Of a DNA stretch of 64,000 bases, positions 31,667 through 42,385 are shown one piece after another; the stretch's first letter is position 1; every line of letters begins with the position of its first letter. Both the position numbers and the translations under genes were made by a program. The stretch lies in contig JAGGIK010000003.1 of assembly GCA_024103515.1 (NCBI GenBank), positions 1 to 64,000 of the forward strand, in the 5' to 3' direction. The stretch comes from Snodgrassella sp. (GTDB lineage Bacteria > Pseudomonadota > Gammaproteobacteria > Burkholderiales > Neisseriaceae). The notes under the pieces were generated by a model. The model ran no database searches. It was not told the origin of the DNA and saw only the letters and a list, made by a program, of their open reading frames with translations.

Positions 31667-32014
31667 ATGTCAGACATTGATACCGAAACCCCGATCGTAT
31701 TCACCGATAGTTGCTGCACCAAAGTTAAAGACCTTATTGCTGAAGAAAACAACCCAGATTTAAAACTACGCGTTTTTGTTACCGGTGGTGGCTGCTCTGG
31801 TTTTCAATATGGCTTTACCTTTGACGAAATCGTCAATGCTGATGACTTTGAAGTACAAAAAGATGGACTAACATTTCTAATAGATCCAATGAGTTACCAG
31901 TATCTGATTGGTGCTGAAATTGATTATTCCGAGAGTTTACAAGGTTCACAATTTGTCATACGTAATCCCAATGCCACTACTACCTGTGGTTGCGGATCTT
32001 CATTTTCTGTATAG
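31667..32014 (+). CDS. erpA: Iron-sulfur cluster insertion protein ErpA
   Basis: 115 residues of the A-type carrier family. The three cluster ligands are Cys43 in [11 protein letters not shown] and Cys107/Cys109 in [11 protein letters not shown]. It passes Fe-S clusters to apo-proteins such as those of respiration and isoprenoid synthesis. Size and the [16 protein letters not shown] start favour ErpA over IscA. It sits 45 bases after argC on the same strand with aaccaagga upstream. Confidence 0.93.
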   Translation: MSDIDTETPIVFTDSCCTKVKDLIAEENNPDLKLRVFVTGGGCSGFQYGFTFDEIVNADDFEVQKDGLTFLIDPMSYQYLIGAEIDYSESLQGSQFVIRNPNATTTCGCGSSFSV

Positions 32015-32033
32015 GGATGCATTTTCATTTGAT

Positions 32034-32064
32034 AATAAACTTCAGAAAAACTCTGAAGTTTATT
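32034..32064 (+). terminator. Hairpin after erpA
   Basis: A 12-bp perfect stem (aataaacttcag / ctgaagtttatt) with a 7-base loop. The T-run is imperfect, but location right after erpA supports a terminator. Confidence 0.7.
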
Positions 32065-32466
32065 AAATGCACGTACATCTCAAATAACCCAACTGACATA
32101 CCGACAATTGCCTAAGCAATTAAATAGCCTATCCTAAAACAACAACACCGCTCAATTACCTCATCTACAGTAAATACCACTAGAGAATTATTAAAAAATA
32201 AAAATTGATAATAATCAATTCATGACCAAACAGTTAAGACAAAATAATTCATACTCTGCTCAGCATACCCAAAACCAGATCCTAACAACAAACAACCCAT
32301 TTGGTTTTAAAATTAACAAAAATAAAAAAAATAGTTCCAAAAAAAAATCATATGTAAAAATGAATACATCTTTACATCAAAATCTAAATTTCAAGCATAT
32401 AATCAAAAACATAGCCAAAGATGCAACGTCTTCGTAAATAAAAACTGATTATTAAGGAGCTACACC
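32065..32466 (+). other. Leader region of katA
   Basis: About 400 bases, AT-rich. An open frame at 32222-32437 (Asn/Lys-rich, no ribosome binding site) is not supported as a gene. A 7-bp inverted repeat at 32203-32220 is a possible operator. The Shine-Dalgarno aaggagc lies just before the katA ATG. Confidence 0.5.
32203..32220. promoter_or_regulatory. Possible operator upstream of katA
   Basis: AATTGAT-N4-ATCAATT, perfect arms. It has the look of a dyad operator and a slight Fur-box resemblance (gataataatc core). It lies about 250 bases upstream of katA. The regulator is unknown. Confidence 0.35.
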
Positions 32467-33987
32467 ATGAATCCAGATCCGAAAAAATGCCCCGTCACCC
32501 ATCTCACAACAGATCAGGGAGCGCCAGTATCAGATAACCAAAACAGCCTTACAGCAGGGCCACGCGGTCCACTATTAGCTCAAGATCTGTGGCTAAATGA
32601 ACGACTCGCTAACTTTGTCCGCGAAGTTATTCCTGAACGGCGTATGCATGCCAAAGGGTCGGGTGCATTTGGTACATTCACTGTCACTCATGATATAACC
32701 CAATATACCTGTGCCAAAATATTTAGCGAAATTGGTAAAAAAACCGAAATGTTCGTGCGCTTTTCCGAAGTAGCAGCAGAGCGCGGTGGTGGCGATGCAG
32801 AGCGCGATATTCGCGGCTTTGCCATGCGTTTTTACACCGAACAGGGCAACTGGGATTTGGTTGGCAACAACACCCCAGTATTTTTCCTGCGCGACCCGCG
32901 TAAATTTCCCGACTTAAACAAAGCCGTTAAACGTGACCCTCGTACCAACCTGCGTAGTCCTACCTACAACTGGGATTACTGGACATTACTCCCCGAAGCA
33001 TTTCATCAAGTCACCATCACCATGTCTGATCGCGGCATCCCCGCTAGCTATCGCCACATGCATGGATTCGGTTCCCATACTTTCAGTTTTATCAACGCCA
33101 ATAAAGAACGTTTTTGGGTAAAATTCCATTTTCTTACCCAACAGGGCATTAAAAACCTGACAGACGAAGAAGCAGCCAACATCATGGGACAAGACCGTGA
33201 CAGCCATCAGCGCGACCTTTACAACGCCATTGAAAACGGCAATTTCCCGAAATGGACCATGTATATCCAGATCATGCCCGAAGCCGATGCAGAAAAGGTC
33301 CCTTACCATCCATTTGACCTCACAAAAGTCTGGCCACATGGCGATTACCCGCTAATTGAAGTCGGAGAATTCGAACTAAACCGCAACCCAGACAACTACT
33401 ATCTTGATGTAGAACAGGCAGCCTTTGCACCAAGCAACCTCGTACCCGGAATCAGCGTATCTCCAGACAAAGTACTACAGGCACGTTTATATAACTATGC
33501 AGATGCAGCCCGCTATCGCGTGGGTGTTAACCATCATCAGATACCAGTAAACAAAGCGCGCTGCCCCGTATTCAGCAACCACCGCGATGGTACCACTCGC
33601 GTAGACGACAACTACGGCAGCCTACCCCATTACGAACCCAATAGCTTTCACCAGTGGCAGGAACAGCCCGAATTTAGAGAACCACCGCTCAAAATTCATG
33701 GAGATGCCGACTTCTGGAATTTCCATGAAGACGATAATGATTACTTCAGCCAGCCACGCGCCCTTTTCAATCTGATGAGCGAAGCACAAAAACAAGTATT
33801 ATATGAAAACACAGCACGGGCAATGGGCGATGCCCCAGATTTTATTAAATACCGCCATATCCGTAACAGCAATGCTTGCCATCCGGATTATGGCGCTGGT
33901 GTAGCCAAAGCTTTAGGCATGACTGTAGAAGACGCCTTAGCGGCACGCAGCAGTGATCCGGCACAGGGCTGCGCAGTTCTAATATAA
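32467..33987 (+). CDS. katA: Haem catalase (clade 3, KatA type)
   Basis: 506 residues, small-subunit catalase. Distal catalytic His in [14 protein letters not shown] (about residue 60), catalytic Asn in [12 protein letters not shown] (about 137), and the haem-iron Tyr in [14 protein letters not shown] (about 340) are all present. Also typical are [10 protein letters not shown] and the C-terminal FxxxRARAMG-like AMGDAP region. No signal peptide, so cytosolic. It removes hydrogen peroxide. It has its own long leader and strong terminator and is read alone. Confidence 0.97.
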   Translation: MNPDPKKCPVTHLTTDQGAPVSDNQNSLTAGPRGPLLAQDLWLNERLANFVREVIPERRMHAKGSGAFGTFTVTHDITQYTCAKIFSEIGKKTEMFVRFSEVAAERGGGDAERDIRGFAMRFYTEQGNWDLVGNNTPVFFLRDPRKFPDLNKAVKRDPRTNLRSPTYNWDYWTLLPEAFHQVTITMSDRGIPASYRHMHGFGSHTFSFINANKERFWVKFHFLTQQGIKNLTDEEAANIMGQDRDSHQRDLYNAIENGNFPKWTMYIQIMPEADAEKVPYHPFDLTKVWPHGDYPLIEVGEFELNRNPDNYYLDVEQAAFAPSNLVPGISVSPDKVLQARLYNYADAARYRVGVNHHQIPVNKARCPVFSNHRDGTTRVDDNYGSLPHYEPNSFHQWQEQPEFREPPLKIHGDADFWNFHEDDNDYFSQPRALFNLMSEAQKQVLYENTARAMGDAPDFIKYRHIRNSNACHPDYGAGVAKALGMTVEDALAARSSDPAQGCAVLI

Positions 33988-34004
33988 AAACTGAAACACC
34001 AAAT

Positions 34005-34040
34005 AAAAAATCCTTAAACATCCAAGTTTAAGGATTTTTT
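34005..34040 (+). terminator. Terminator of katA
   Basis: A 15-bp perfect stem (aaaaaatccttaaac / gtttaaggatttttt), 6-base loop, ending in six T. Confidence 0.93.
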
Positions 34041-34269
34041 AATTAGAAACAAAACTGTAAATACCTTAAACTTAGTACACGGTTTATATACAGAATTAGG
34101 CTGCTTGTTGTACGGTTTGATAATTGTAACTATCCCTAAAATAATGCTGCTCCATTTGCAAACAATTTATCCAGCTACAATAACAGAACAAGCCTTACCA
34201 GCATTAACTCATTTTAAATTGACTCGAGATGAAAAATAGGGCCATAGTAACCAGTCTTAGCATATGAAC

Positions 34270-34560
34270 TGGAAAAATCTTAGGGCAACTGTTTGCTTAC
34301 TCACGAGATATTCGCCAAGCGAGTTATGGTACCAATGCGCTAGAGTTTTGAATCGTGTTATTCGTCATATCTTCAAAAAACGTAAGGTTTTTCCGACCGA
34401 TGATTCAGCTGAAAAGATTATCTATTTAGCCATACATCAATCTTCTGAAAAATGGACTATGCAGATCCAAAACTGAAAAAGGCAATGAGTCGTTTTATTC
34501 AAGTATTTAGTGATAGAATCAATCGTCACCTTTGACCGCAAATACATAAAATTTAGGATG
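34270..34560 (+). mobile_element. C-terminal remnant of an IS256-family (mutator) transposase
   Basis: The frame at 34264-34476 carries VLNRVIRHIFKKRKVFPTDD and SAEKIIYLAIHQSSEKWTM, which is the well-conserved C-terminus of IS256-type transposases (NAIESLNxxIRK...KKRxxFPxDDSAxK...YLAI...KWTMPIxNW). Upstream, the TNALE tract is in another frame, and downstream it ends in several stops. The rest of the element is gone, and the ORF start at 34264 is an artefact. Confidence 0.85.
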
Positions 34561-34831
34561 GGATTCCTTGGGCGGTCTAATATGCTTTTGTAATTATGAT
34601 AAATAATTATAATTGTATTTTTGTTGGATTAATCTGATTAAGCAGACTAAAGCGATAATAGAGCTGATATTGAATAGCTTTACTTATATGATCTGAAAGT
34701 TTATTTGTCCTATATTTGATTATAGATTGTATGGCCAATGCTTAGAACAAGTTATAATGCTAAATAAACATTTGGGGTTTAACCATTAAAAAGATTTTAG
34801 CTATTACCTAACATTTGATTACCTATTAAAG

Positions 34832-35917
34832 TTAGCGTTTTTCTTGACGTCTAATCAGATATATAGCCAGACATAAAAACAGTACTGTCGGCAAAAAAGC
34901 AGCAATAAATGTTGGTACTGCATATAACTGGCTGGTAAATCCAAATAAACGGCCAGAGAAATGGAATAACAATCCCAAGCTAATGCCATAAAATAGTTTT
35001 AGGCCCATATTGCCGCGACGATTCTGCTGTGGTGTGAATGCTATTGCTACTAATGCCATTACCATACAAGCCAATGGATAGGCAACTTTACGCCACCAAG
35101 CCAGCTGATATCGAGTAGTCTGTTGATGGTTATTTTTGAGGTGTTTGATATAGGTTGATAATGCAGTAATCGACATTTGTTCTGGAGTAACCAATAATAC
35201 ATTGAGTAATTGATGGTTAATTAATATTTTCCAGTCCAATTTTTCCAGACGCGAGAAGATAACTTGATTTTGCTCCAATTGACTTTGCTGTACACCAAGT
35301 AAGTGCCATTTTGATTTGTTGGTTTGATCAGTATTCGTGACGATTACTTTATCTGCATGTAAAGTTTGGGTGAGGTGAAATTGGTCATCATGCTGAAAAA
35401 TGGTAATGTCTTTCAAACTACCATCAGGCAACATTTCAGCTATATTGATGATATCTGCACCTTGCTTTAGCCAAATACCGCTTTCGCCAGAACTAATGGT
35501 GTTTTGTCGGGCATGCAACTGATATTGTTCTGCATAAGGGCCTGTCGTAGGTACAATAACTTCGCCGAGCACAGCAGTCAGTACAGCAAATGTTAAACCA
35601 AACTGTAATAGCATGCTGATTATACGCATCAAGCTTATGCCACTCGTTCTAATTACCGTCAATTCACTATGAGCAGCCATCTGACTGAGACAGACTAAGG
35701 CACCAACTAATACCGCCAGTGGCATAAGCTCATAAGCATGTGATGGTATTAGTAATGCGACATAATACAGCATTTTACCAGCGGTATAGCGACCATCTCC
35801 CACGTGACTGATTTCACCCATGATATCGAAAAAGCTATACAAACTGACTAAAGCCAACAAGGAATAAATAGTGCAAATTGTCAGCTGGCTCAACAAGTAA
35901 CGATTTAGTAACCGCAT
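34832..35917 (-). CDS. lptG: LPS export permease LptG
   Basis: 361 residues from the ATG at 35917, which overlaps the lptF stop (TAATG) and has ggagg 14 bases upstream. The longer frame to 36043 lies inside lptF. It has six membrane helices (three at each end) and a central periplasmic beta-jellyroll of about 150 residues (AEMLPDGSLKDITIFQHDD region). With LptF and the ATPase LptB it extracts lipopolysaccharide or lipooligosaccharide from the inner membrane. Confidence 0.93.
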   Translation of the reverse strand: MRLLNRYLLSQLTICTIYSLLALVSLYSFFDIMGEISHVGDGRYTAGKMLYYVALLIPSHAYELMPLAVLVGALVCLSQMAAHSELTVIRTSGISLMRIISMLLQFGLTFAVLTAVLGEVIVPTTGPYAEQYQLHARQNTISSGESGIWLKQGADIINIAEMLPDGSLKDITIFQHDDQFHLTQTLHADKVIVTNTDQTNKSKWHLLGVQQSQLEQNQVIFSRLEKLDWKILINHQLLNVLLVTPEQMSITALSTYIKHLKNNHQQTTRYQLAWWRKVAYPLACMVMALVAIAFTPQQNRRGNMGLKLFYGISLGLLFHFSGRLFGFTSQLYAVPTFIAAFLPTVLFLCLAIYLIRRQEKR

Positions 35918-37026
35918 TAGGATTGTCCTCCGAGCAAAGATGTAAATGCAGTACGTAAGGGTGCTGCAGGACGATCGCGCCAGCGTAGTAATAATAAAAA
36001 CAATAAGAACATTAATAAATGCATGGGTATGAGACCAAGCCACATGGGTATGCGCCCATCTTCGACTAAATCACGCAAAAAGGTTAAACCGTTCTGATAA
36101 ATTAGGAAGATTGCTATGGCAATCAATATATTATAAGTATGACCAGTACGCGGATTGTAATAAGACAAAGGTAACGCCATTAATGAAAGTATTAAAACAC
36201 TGATAGGCAAGGATATACGCCACATTAATTCTGCTTTATAAGCGGCCTTATCGCTGGATAATAAGGCTGAAGTAGATATGGTGTGTCGATTTTGTTTCGG
36301 ATCAATAACCATTGTGTTGACGCTGATAACTAAAGTCATTTTGCCAAATGCTGCCCTCTCGTAATCAGCCTTACCCGGCACGCCACTGTAACGATAACCA
36401 TCTTCTAATACCAGAATACGCTTTTCACCATCTTGCGTAAATTCCCCACGTTTGGCAAAGATGGTACTATCTTTACCATCTTTCTCTTTTTCTCGTACAA
36501 ACAGATTACTGCCCTGTCCAGTTTCAGCATTAAAAGATTCTATAAAATAAATTCGTGGATGGCTTTTGCCTATTTCCCGAAATACTCCCGGTTCAATTAG
36601 GGATAATTCTTGTTTCTGTTTAAGTAATTCGGCAAATTCACGACTGCGCCACTCAGCCCAGGGCTGGATTAGCATGGAAACCAAGGCAACCAATATCGCA
36701 AATGGTACGGCAAATTTTAATAATGGTACGATCCAATTACGCAATGATAATCCACAAGACAACCAAATAACCATTTCACTATCCCGCCAGTAGCGGGTCA
36801 GAACAGAAAGTATGCTGATATAAGCAGTTAGTATTAATAAAACTGGGGTTAAACCAATCGTCCAGAAACCTATCAGTGTAGTAACCGCATCAATGGCCAC
36901 GCGTCCTGAAGCAGCCCTGCCCAGCAGATTAATAGTCTGCGTAGCCACCAGAACAACCAGTAAAATCAGGAATATCCCTACTGCTGTCCAAGATAGTTCT
37001 TTAATAAATTGGCGTCGATAGATCAT
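35917..37026 (-). CDS. lptF: LPS export permease LptF
   Basis: 369 residues. It begins MIYRRQFIKELSWTAVGIFLILL (first helix) and carries the YjgP/YjgQ core: SELTVI-like DSEMVIWLSCGLS, QPWAEWRSREF, and a periplasmic domain with VFREIGKSHPRIYFIES. It ends with three helices. Partner of LptG, with which it overlaps by one base. Divergent from pepA, the same arrangement as in many proteobacteria. Confidence 0.94.
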   Translation of the reverse strand: MIYRRQFIKELSWTAVGIFLILLVVLVATQTINLLGRAASGRVAIDAVTTLIGFWTIGLTPVLLILTAYISILSVLTRYWRDSEMVIWLSCGLSLRNWIVPLLKFAVPFAILVALVSMLIQPWAEWRSREFAELLKQKQELSLIEPGVFREIGKSHPRIYFIESFNAETGQGSNLFVREKEKDGKDSTIFAKRGEFTQDGEKRILVLEDGYRYSGVPGKADYERAAFGKMTLVISVNTMVIDPKQNRHTISTSALLSSDKAAYKAELMWRISLPISVLILSLMALPLSYYNPRTGHTYNILIAIAIFLIYQNGLTFLRDLVEDGRIPMWLGLIPMHLLMFLLFLLLLRWRDRPAAPLRTAFTSLLGGQS

Positions 37027-37156
37027 AAATATTCTATAAATAGTCTGCTAACCTTTTTTTTGTGGCAGCATGAGTTACAATTAGGAAATACAATATCCTG
37101 CTTATGGATATAATCAAACAGATAATACGCCTTTATAAATAATGAAAGAATAAAAG

Positions 37157-38569
37157 ATGGAATTTAGCATAAAAGTAGAACAATTGCAGCCGCAACGCAT
37201 GGGGTCGTTACTGATTATTTGTTCTGAAAACTCAACTCCTAAAAGTTTACCGGCCAAAACACTCTATAACCTGCTATCTGAAAAGCAAAAGGATTTTTTT
37301 TCTGTTGAATGTTTGGAACAGGAATCTGTTCAGTACATTGCTTTAGCCAAAATCAATGATGATTACGCAGCTATGAAGTTAGTGGCCGCGACTGCAGCGA
37401 ATTGGGCAAAAGATCAGGCGGTTGTAAATGTTGATTTAAACCTATTAAGCGAGTCTGAAACTAAAAAGTGGATACAGGCTTTTACCATTGCGACTGAAGA
37501 AATGAACTATCATTTCGATTGTTTTAAACAAAACGCAAATCAACCCTTATTGCAACAGGTGAACTATTACAGTGCATACAATGTTCATACGGACTTACAT
37601 AAAGCACAAGCTATTGTGTATGGAATGAATATCTGCAAAGATCTTGGCAATACACCCGCAAATATTTGTACTCCTTCCTACCTTGCCCAAAAAGCCGCCG
37701 ATCTAGCTACTGAACTAGGTGTATCAGCTAAGATTATGGCTATAGATGAAATTCAGCAGATGGGTATGAATGCATTTTTAGCAGTAGCAAAAGGCAGCAC
37801 TGCCGGAGCTCAGCTGATTGAACTTTGCTATCAGGGTGCTGCAGATGCACAAGACAAACCCATCATACTGGTCGGTAAAGGAATTACTTTTGACTCTGGT
37901 GGAATTTCACTCAAGCCAGGAGCATCTATGGATGAGATGAAATATGACATGTGTGGTGCTGCTTCTGTAATTGGTACTTTTGCTGCTGCCGTCAAACTTT
38001 GCCTGCCCATCAATCTTATTGCCGTTGTTCCAACCTGTGAAAATATGCCTGCTGGGAATGCTTTAAAACCAGGGGATATCATTCAATCAATGAATGGTTT
38101 GAGTATTGAGGTTTTAAATACAGATGCAGAAGGGCGACTCATTCTGTGTGACGCCCTTACTTATGCAGAACGCTTTGATCCTGCAGCGGTCATTGATGTA
38201 GCTACTCTTACTGGAGCATGTATCATCTCTTTGGGTCATGTGGCCCAAGGGGTATTGGGTAATAATCAGGATTTAATTGATCAGTTACTGCAAGCAGCGC
38301 AAACCAGCGATGATAAAACCTGGCAATTGCCTTTATTTGAGGAATATAAAGAACAGCTTAAATCCAATTTCGCCGACTTGCAAAATATTGGCGGACGACC
38401 AGCTGGGACGATTACAGCAGCTGCTTTTTTATCCTACTTCACCGAAAACTACCCTTGGGCTCATTTAGATATTGCCGGTACGGCATGGCAATCAGGCAGC
38501 AATAAGGGGGCAACTGGCCGGCCTGTTCCATTATTGTTGGAATTTCTGATCCAGCATTCTAAAAGTTAA
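37157..38569 (+). CDS. pepA: Leucyl aminopeptidase (M17)
   Basis: 470 residues. The metal-binding and catalytic motifs [16 protein letters not shown] (about 235-250), [13 protein letters not shown] and [18 protein letters not shown] (about 326) are complete. It cleaves N-terminal residues from peptides with two metal ions, as a hexamer. In E. coli PepA also binds DNA in Xer recombination; this is not deducible here. It is followed 8 bases later by holC, as in most proteobacteria. Confidence 0.96.
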   Translation: MEFSIKVEQLQPQRMGSLLIICSENSTPKSLPAKTLYNLLSEKQKDFFSVECLEQESVQYIALAKINDDYAAMKLVAATAANWAKDQAVVNVDLNLLSESETKKWIQAFTIATEEMNYHFDCFKQNANQPLLQQVNYYSAYNVHTDLHKAQAIVYGMNICKDLGNTPANICTPSYLAQKAADLATELGVSAKIMAIDEIQQMGMNAFLAVAKGSTAGAQLIELCYQGAADAQDKPIILVGKGITFDSGGISLKPGASMDEMKYDMCGAASVIGTFAAAVKLCLPINLIAVVPTCENMPAGNALKPGDIIQSMNGLSIEVLNTDAEGRLILCDALTYAERFDPAAVIDVATLTGACIISLGHVAQGVLGNNQDLIDQLLQAAQTSDDKTWQLPLFEEYKEQLKSNFADLQNIGGRPAGTITAAAFLSYFTENYPWAHLDIAGTAWQSGSNKGATGRPVPLLLEFLIQHSKS

Positions 38570-38576
38570 TCTAACA

Positions 38577-39026
38577 ATGGCCATTACCACTTTTTATACT
38601 CACCTTACAGATCTGACAGGTTTTGCTTGCCGGCTAACTCAAAAAGTATATAGCACGGGTCAGAATGTCCTAGTATGGCTACCGGATGAAGAAAGTGTAC
38701 AACAATTTGATCAGGCTTTATGGTCGTTTAACCCAATTAGCTTTATTCCGCATGAAATCTGGCTAAGCGGCCAAGATGAGCTAGCCGATTTACCAATAGT
38801 ACTATTGTCCTGTGGCTCAGAGCTGCCTAAGATCTCTGAGAGCAGCATTATTATTAATCTGGATGATATATTTTGGTGTGATGCGCCTCAGCCTCCGCAA
38901 CGAGTATTGGAACTGGTCAGTGCTGATTTAGATTCTCTGGCTGCGGCCCGCCAGCGTTTTCGTACGTACCGAAAAGCTGGCTATATCATTGAACACTATG
39001 ATATGCGTAAAAAAGATGGGAAATAG
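38577..39026 (+). CDS. holC: DNA polymerase III chi subunit
   Basis: 149 residues with the HolC pattern: TTFYTHLTD at the start, ACRLTQKVYSTGQNVLVW, FIPHEIW, PIVLLSCGSELP, and RQRFRTYRKAGYIIEHYDM at the end. It joins the clamp loader to single-stranded-DNA-binding protein. Translationally coupled to pepA (7-base gap) and closed by a terminator. Confidence 0.92.
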   Translation: MAITTFYTHLTDLTGFACRLTQKVYSTGQNVLVWLPDEESVQQFDQALWSFNPISFIPHEIWLSGQDELADLPIVLLSCGSELPKISESSIIINLDDIFWCDAPQPPQRVLELVSADLDSLAAARQRFRTYRKAGYIIEHYDMRKKDGK

Positions 39027-39028
39027 CA

Positions 39029-39059
39029 AAAAAACGGGCTTCCAAAAGTCCGTTTTTTA
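39029..39059 (+). terminator. Terminator of pepA-holC
   Basis: aaaaaaacgggctt / aagtccgtttttt with one G-T pair and a 4-base loop. It also serves the convergent reductase gene, which ends at 39064. Confidence 0.85.
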
Positions 39060-39063
39060 GTAT

Positions 39064-39924
39064 TCAGGTTAACAATTTATCGATAATGTTTGATAAAGGT
39101 GTAAACACAATTTGCTCTTCGATCAGGTTTTGTAACGTACTGTTATCTAGAATGCCATATACAGGACGTTTAGCTGCACACTGATAATCGGCTGTACAAA
39201 TACTCTCAACATTTACCTGCCGGTAACGCTCATTTTTTTCTGCAGCCAAGCTAAAAATTTGCTGAGCAAAATCAGCCCAACTCATTTGCTGGTTTCCTGC
39301 AAAATGGAGTAAGCCACGCGGTGAATACTTTAATTTTAGAAGTCTGATAATCGCTTCAGCCAAATCACCCGCATATGTCGGACAACCTATCTGGTCTTTG
39401 ACTACACGCATGTTTGGTGTTTCTAAGCCTTTTTTCAACATCACTTTGACAAAATTATGCCCGTGCTCACTGTATACCCACGAAGTACGAACAATCGTGG
39501 TATCAACATGAGCATTTAAAGCCAGTATTTCCCCAGCTAATTTACTTTGGCCATAGACGTTTAAAGGATTAGGCGCCATGTTTTCATTCAGCGGCATGCG
39601 CACCTTTCCATCAAATACTTGCTCAGTAGATACATGAATAAATCGCGCACCAATCGCTCTGGCTGCTATTGCCAGATTCAAGGTACCCGTCGCATTCACA
39701 GCAAAAGCTTGATCAATATTGGTTTCAGCGGCATCTACTTTGGTATAAGCAGCAGCATTGATAATCACATCAGGATCAAATTTTTTGACCATATTGAATA
39801 CATTTTGAGTATCTGTAATGTCCAATGTTTGTGAATCGCAAGCTATTATTTCCCACTCTTCAGGAAAACGCTCTTTTAAACAAGTTCCGAGCTGCCCCTT
39901 AGAGCCAGTTAACAATATACGCAT
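39064..39924 (-). CDS. rfbD: RmlD-type dTDP-4-dehydrorhamnose reductase
   Basis: 286 residues from the ATG at 39924 (aagg 9 bases upstream). An extra 12 codons to 39960 have no binding site. It has the Rossmann motif GSKGQLG, the NAAAYTKVDAAE block typical of RmlD, and catalytic YGQSK with Tyr and Lys. It reduces dTDP-4-keto-rhamnose to dTDP-L-rhamnose for surface polysaccharide. None of rmlA, rmlB or rmlC is next to it, so the sugar pathway cannot be confirmed from the window. Confidence 0.88.
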   Translation of the reverse strand: MRILLTGSKGQLGTCLKERFPEEWEIIACDSQTLDITDTQNVFNMVKKFDPDVIINAAAYTKVDAAETNIDQAFAVNATGTLNLAIAARAIGARFIHVSTEQVFDGKVRMPLNENMAPNPLNVYGQSKLAGEILALNAHVDTTIVRTSWVYSEHGHNFVKVMLKKGLETPNMRVVKDQIGCPTYAGDLAEAIIRLLKLKYSPRGLLHFAGNQQMSWADFAQQIFSLAAEKNERYRQVNVESICTADYQCAAKRPVYGILDNSTLQNLIEEQIVFTPLSNIIDKLLT

Positions 39925-40046
39925 AGCATTTTCCTTTATTTTAATTTCCAAATTTTTCAATTATTTCGCTGGTTAAAAATGATTGACCGTATTTTTAAAT
40001 TTCAGTTTCAAATAAACCGTTAGTAAATTTCTGCACAATAGTCTAT

Positions 40047-41216
40047 TTATGCAGAATCTTTCAGATTGCAGCCATTGTGCCCATCAATTAACAGCCCTTT
40101 TGCCCAAGCTGCACTTTTTGCATGCTGTAACTGCCAGCAGCAATCGGCACCGATTAAATCCAAAGCTAATGTTTGCCATTCATTCTGATGTAAAGCTTGA
40201 GGGTTTTCTGCCAAGGAAAAAGCATTTTGCGCTGACTGCCCTAAAAACTTAGGAGCCTGATAATAAATAATTTCATCAACAACATTAGACTTTAATAAAG
40301 CAGAATTGATGGTTAATCCCGCTTCCACTAATATCATACCAATCTGGTGCTGCACCAAAATCGGCCAAAGCTGATCTAATTTAATTCTGCCTTGATGATC
40401 AGCCGGCAGCGTTACTACAGAAACATGATCATAAGGTGCAAAAATGGCTTTTTTATCCTCATCATCAACAATAGTGATGATTAAAGTTGGGCTATTGCAA
40501 TCACTGATAACATGATGATTTACTGTTAAACGTAAGTTACTGTCTAAAATAATTCTTATTGGCTGGCGTATGGTTGGAAAACGACGTACATTTAGTTGCG
40601 GATTATCTGCAAGAACAGTATTGATACCAGTCAGAACAGCGCAACTTTCAGCCCGTAGAGTTTGCACACTATCGCGAGCTGCTGAACCAGTTATCCATTT
40701 ACTGTCACCATTACTCAAAGCGGTTTTACTATCAAGTGTAGCAGCCACTTTCATTCTGATGTAGGGCCGCTGTCGCTCAATTCTGGAAAGAAACCCTAAA
40801 TTCAGCGCCCTTGCTCGTTCTGCATACAATCCAGTACTAACATGAATACCTGCATTCTCTAGCATAGTCTTACCACGGCCTTGAACCAGTGGATTCGGAT
40901 CAGTCATGGCCATCACCACACGAGTTATGCCCGCATCGATTAACGCCTGAGCACAGGGGCCAGTTCTTCCTGTATGGCTACATGGTTCCAAAGTCACATA
41001 AGCAGTAGCGCCTACAGCAAAACGACCTGCCTGACTTAATGCATGTATTTCAGCATGAGGTTCTCCTGTATAAACATGGAATCCTTGACCAACAATTTGT
41101 TCACCCTGAGTAATCACGCAGCCAACACGTGGATTGGGACTAGTAGAAAATCGCCCTTGCCAACCTAGTTCAAGGGCAGTCTGCATAAACTTTTCATCAA
41201 GTACTGAAAAGTTCAT
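40047..41216 (-). CDS. ribD: Bifunctional riboflavin deaminase/reductase
   Basis: 389 residues. The N-terminal deaminase domain has the zinc site HAEIHAL and PCSHTGRTGPC (about 55-90). The C-terminal reductase domain contains MKVAATLDSKTALSNGDSKWITG and ends with GLTINSALLKSNVVDEIIYYQAP. It catalyses the second and third steps of riboflavin synthesis. The start is 2 bases past the lipoprotein stop (TAAAAATG), so it is read from the same transcript. Confidence 0.95.
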   Translation of the reverse strand: MNFSVLDEKFMQTALELGWQGRFSTSPNPRVGCVITQGEQIVGQGFHVYTGEPHAEIHALSQAGRFAVGATAYVTLEPCSHTGRTGPCAQALIDAGITRVVMAMTDPNPLVQGRGKTMLENAGIHVSTGLYAERARALNLGFLSRIERQRPYIRMKVAATLDSKTALSNGDSKWITGSAARDSVQTLRAESCAVLTGINTVLADNPQLNVRRFPTIRQPIRIILDSNLRLTVNHHVISDCNSPTLIITIVDDEDKKAIFAPYDHVSVVTLPADHQGRIKLDQLWPILVQHQIGMILVEAGLTINSALLKSNVVDEIIYYQAPKFLGQSAQNAFSLAENPQALHQNEWQTLALDLIGADCCWQLQHAKSAAWAKGLLIDGHNGCNLKDSA

Positions 41217-41218
41217 TT

Positions 41219-41815
41219 TTAATGACTATTGATATTGATGGTTTTCAAAGCAGCCGCTAAAGCATCAATTTTAGCGGTATCACTAGAGGCACATACTGAA
41301 TAAAGATTGTTATTGGCCACCATCACTACACAACTTTCATTTAATACGACACCATTGTCTGCATGACTCATGTGATAATTAATACGATTTTCTGTAGCCA
41401 TACCTACATCTAATGAGCTTATAGAGGTTTGCTTATTCAAATCATCCACTAATTTGGCAAAATAATTCTTGGGTTCAATTTTTAAAGGGCCTAGATCATT
41501 CGCGATAAGGGTAATATTAGTTTTCTCGTCATGCTGTAATAACATCAGCGTATCGAGATCTTCTTGTCGCACCCAGTCTTCTGCATCATCCATTTTGTTA
41601 ACAAAATTTCCGTCGACCACTATTGAAAGTTTGTCATCTGGGCTGCTTAAAGTCTGCGTAGTTGTTGCTACTGCTTTATCAGAACTGGCTGCAACGGCAT
41701 TATTCACGCTACTTGCCTCACTGTCATTAAGTGTCACAGACGTCTCATTCTTTTTGCAGGCTGATAAACCAATTACAGCAACAGCAACCAACAACCATAA
41801 ACGTGATTTCAGCAT
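41219..41815 (-). CDS. Uncharacterised lipoprotein
   Basis: 198 residues from the ATG at 41815. The lipobox is IGLSAC (about Cys19) followed by KKNE, which in E. coli rules would permit sorting to the outer membrane. A Ser/Thr/Ala-rich linker (SVNNAVAASSDKAVATTTQT, 20 residues) precedes the folded part, which has no named motif. A longer frame with 17 extra codons has no better binding site. It is directly upstream of ribD and downstream of nrdR on the same strand. Function unknown. Confidence 0.7.
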   Translation of the reverse strand: MLKSRLWLLVAVAVIGLSACKKNETSVTLNDSEASSVNNAVAASSDKAVATTTQTLSSPDDKLSIVVDGNFVNKMDDAEDWVRQEDLDTLMLLQHDEKTNITLIANDLGPLKIEPKNYFAKLVDDLNKQTSISSLDVGMATENRINYHMSHADNGVVLNESCVVMVANNNLYSVCASSDTAKIDALAAALKTININSH

Positions 41816-41935
41816 GATATCTTTTGAGCTTTCATGATTGGAGAAAATATTAGCAAAGTATAACAAGAATTATCTATAGATGCAGCCATTAGTACGTAAC
41901 TTGATTACTGTTTTGTCCATATATTTTTATTAGCA

Positions 41936-42385
41936 TTATTTTTTCAATGCGGCAATGACTTGGGTAAATTCTGACACATCATGAAAACTTTTATAAACGG
42001 AAGCGAAGCGAACATACGCAACTTCATCAAGCTTGACTAATGAAGCCAGAATCATGTCTCCTATTAAATAACTAGGCACTTCTTTAACTCCCATATGATA
42101 AAGCTTGGTTTCAATTTCCGAAACGACACTTTCTATCCGATCCTGATCTACAGGCCGCTTATGTAAAGCACGACTGATACTGGTAAATAGTTTAGCCGGA
42201 TCAAACAGCACTTTCTCACCCGTTCGCTTGATAATTAGCGGCATTCTCATTTCTACTGCCTCAAGTGTGCTGAAGCGACTGTCACAAGCTAGACAGCGTC
42301 GCCGACGACGAATACTGTTGCTGCCTTCACTTAATCGCGTATCAATCACTTGAGTATTGATATGCTGACAAAACGGACATTTCAT
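41936..42385 (-). CDS. nrdR: Transcriptional repressor NrdR
   Basis: 149 residues. An N-terminal zinc ribbon (CPFC, then RRRRCLACDSRFSTLE) is followed by the ATP-cone domain (PLIIKRTGEKVLFDPAKLFTSISRAL in parts). It represses ribonucleotide reductase genes in response to dATP/ATP. Upstream is a 570-base region without a visible NrdR box. It usually neighbours ribD, and is one gene away here. Confidence 0.96.
   Translation of the reverse strand: MKCPFCQHINTQVIDTRLSEGSNSIRRRRRCLACDSRFSTLEAVEMRMPLIIKRTGEKVLFDPAKLFTSISRALHKRPVDQDRIESVVSEIETKLYHMGVKEVPSYLIGDMILASLVKLDEVAYVRFASVYKSFHDVSEFTQVIAALKK

Noticed and set aside
32222..32437. 71-residue Asn/Lys-rich frame before katA
   Set aside because: No ribosome binding site; composition is what random AT-rich DNA gives.
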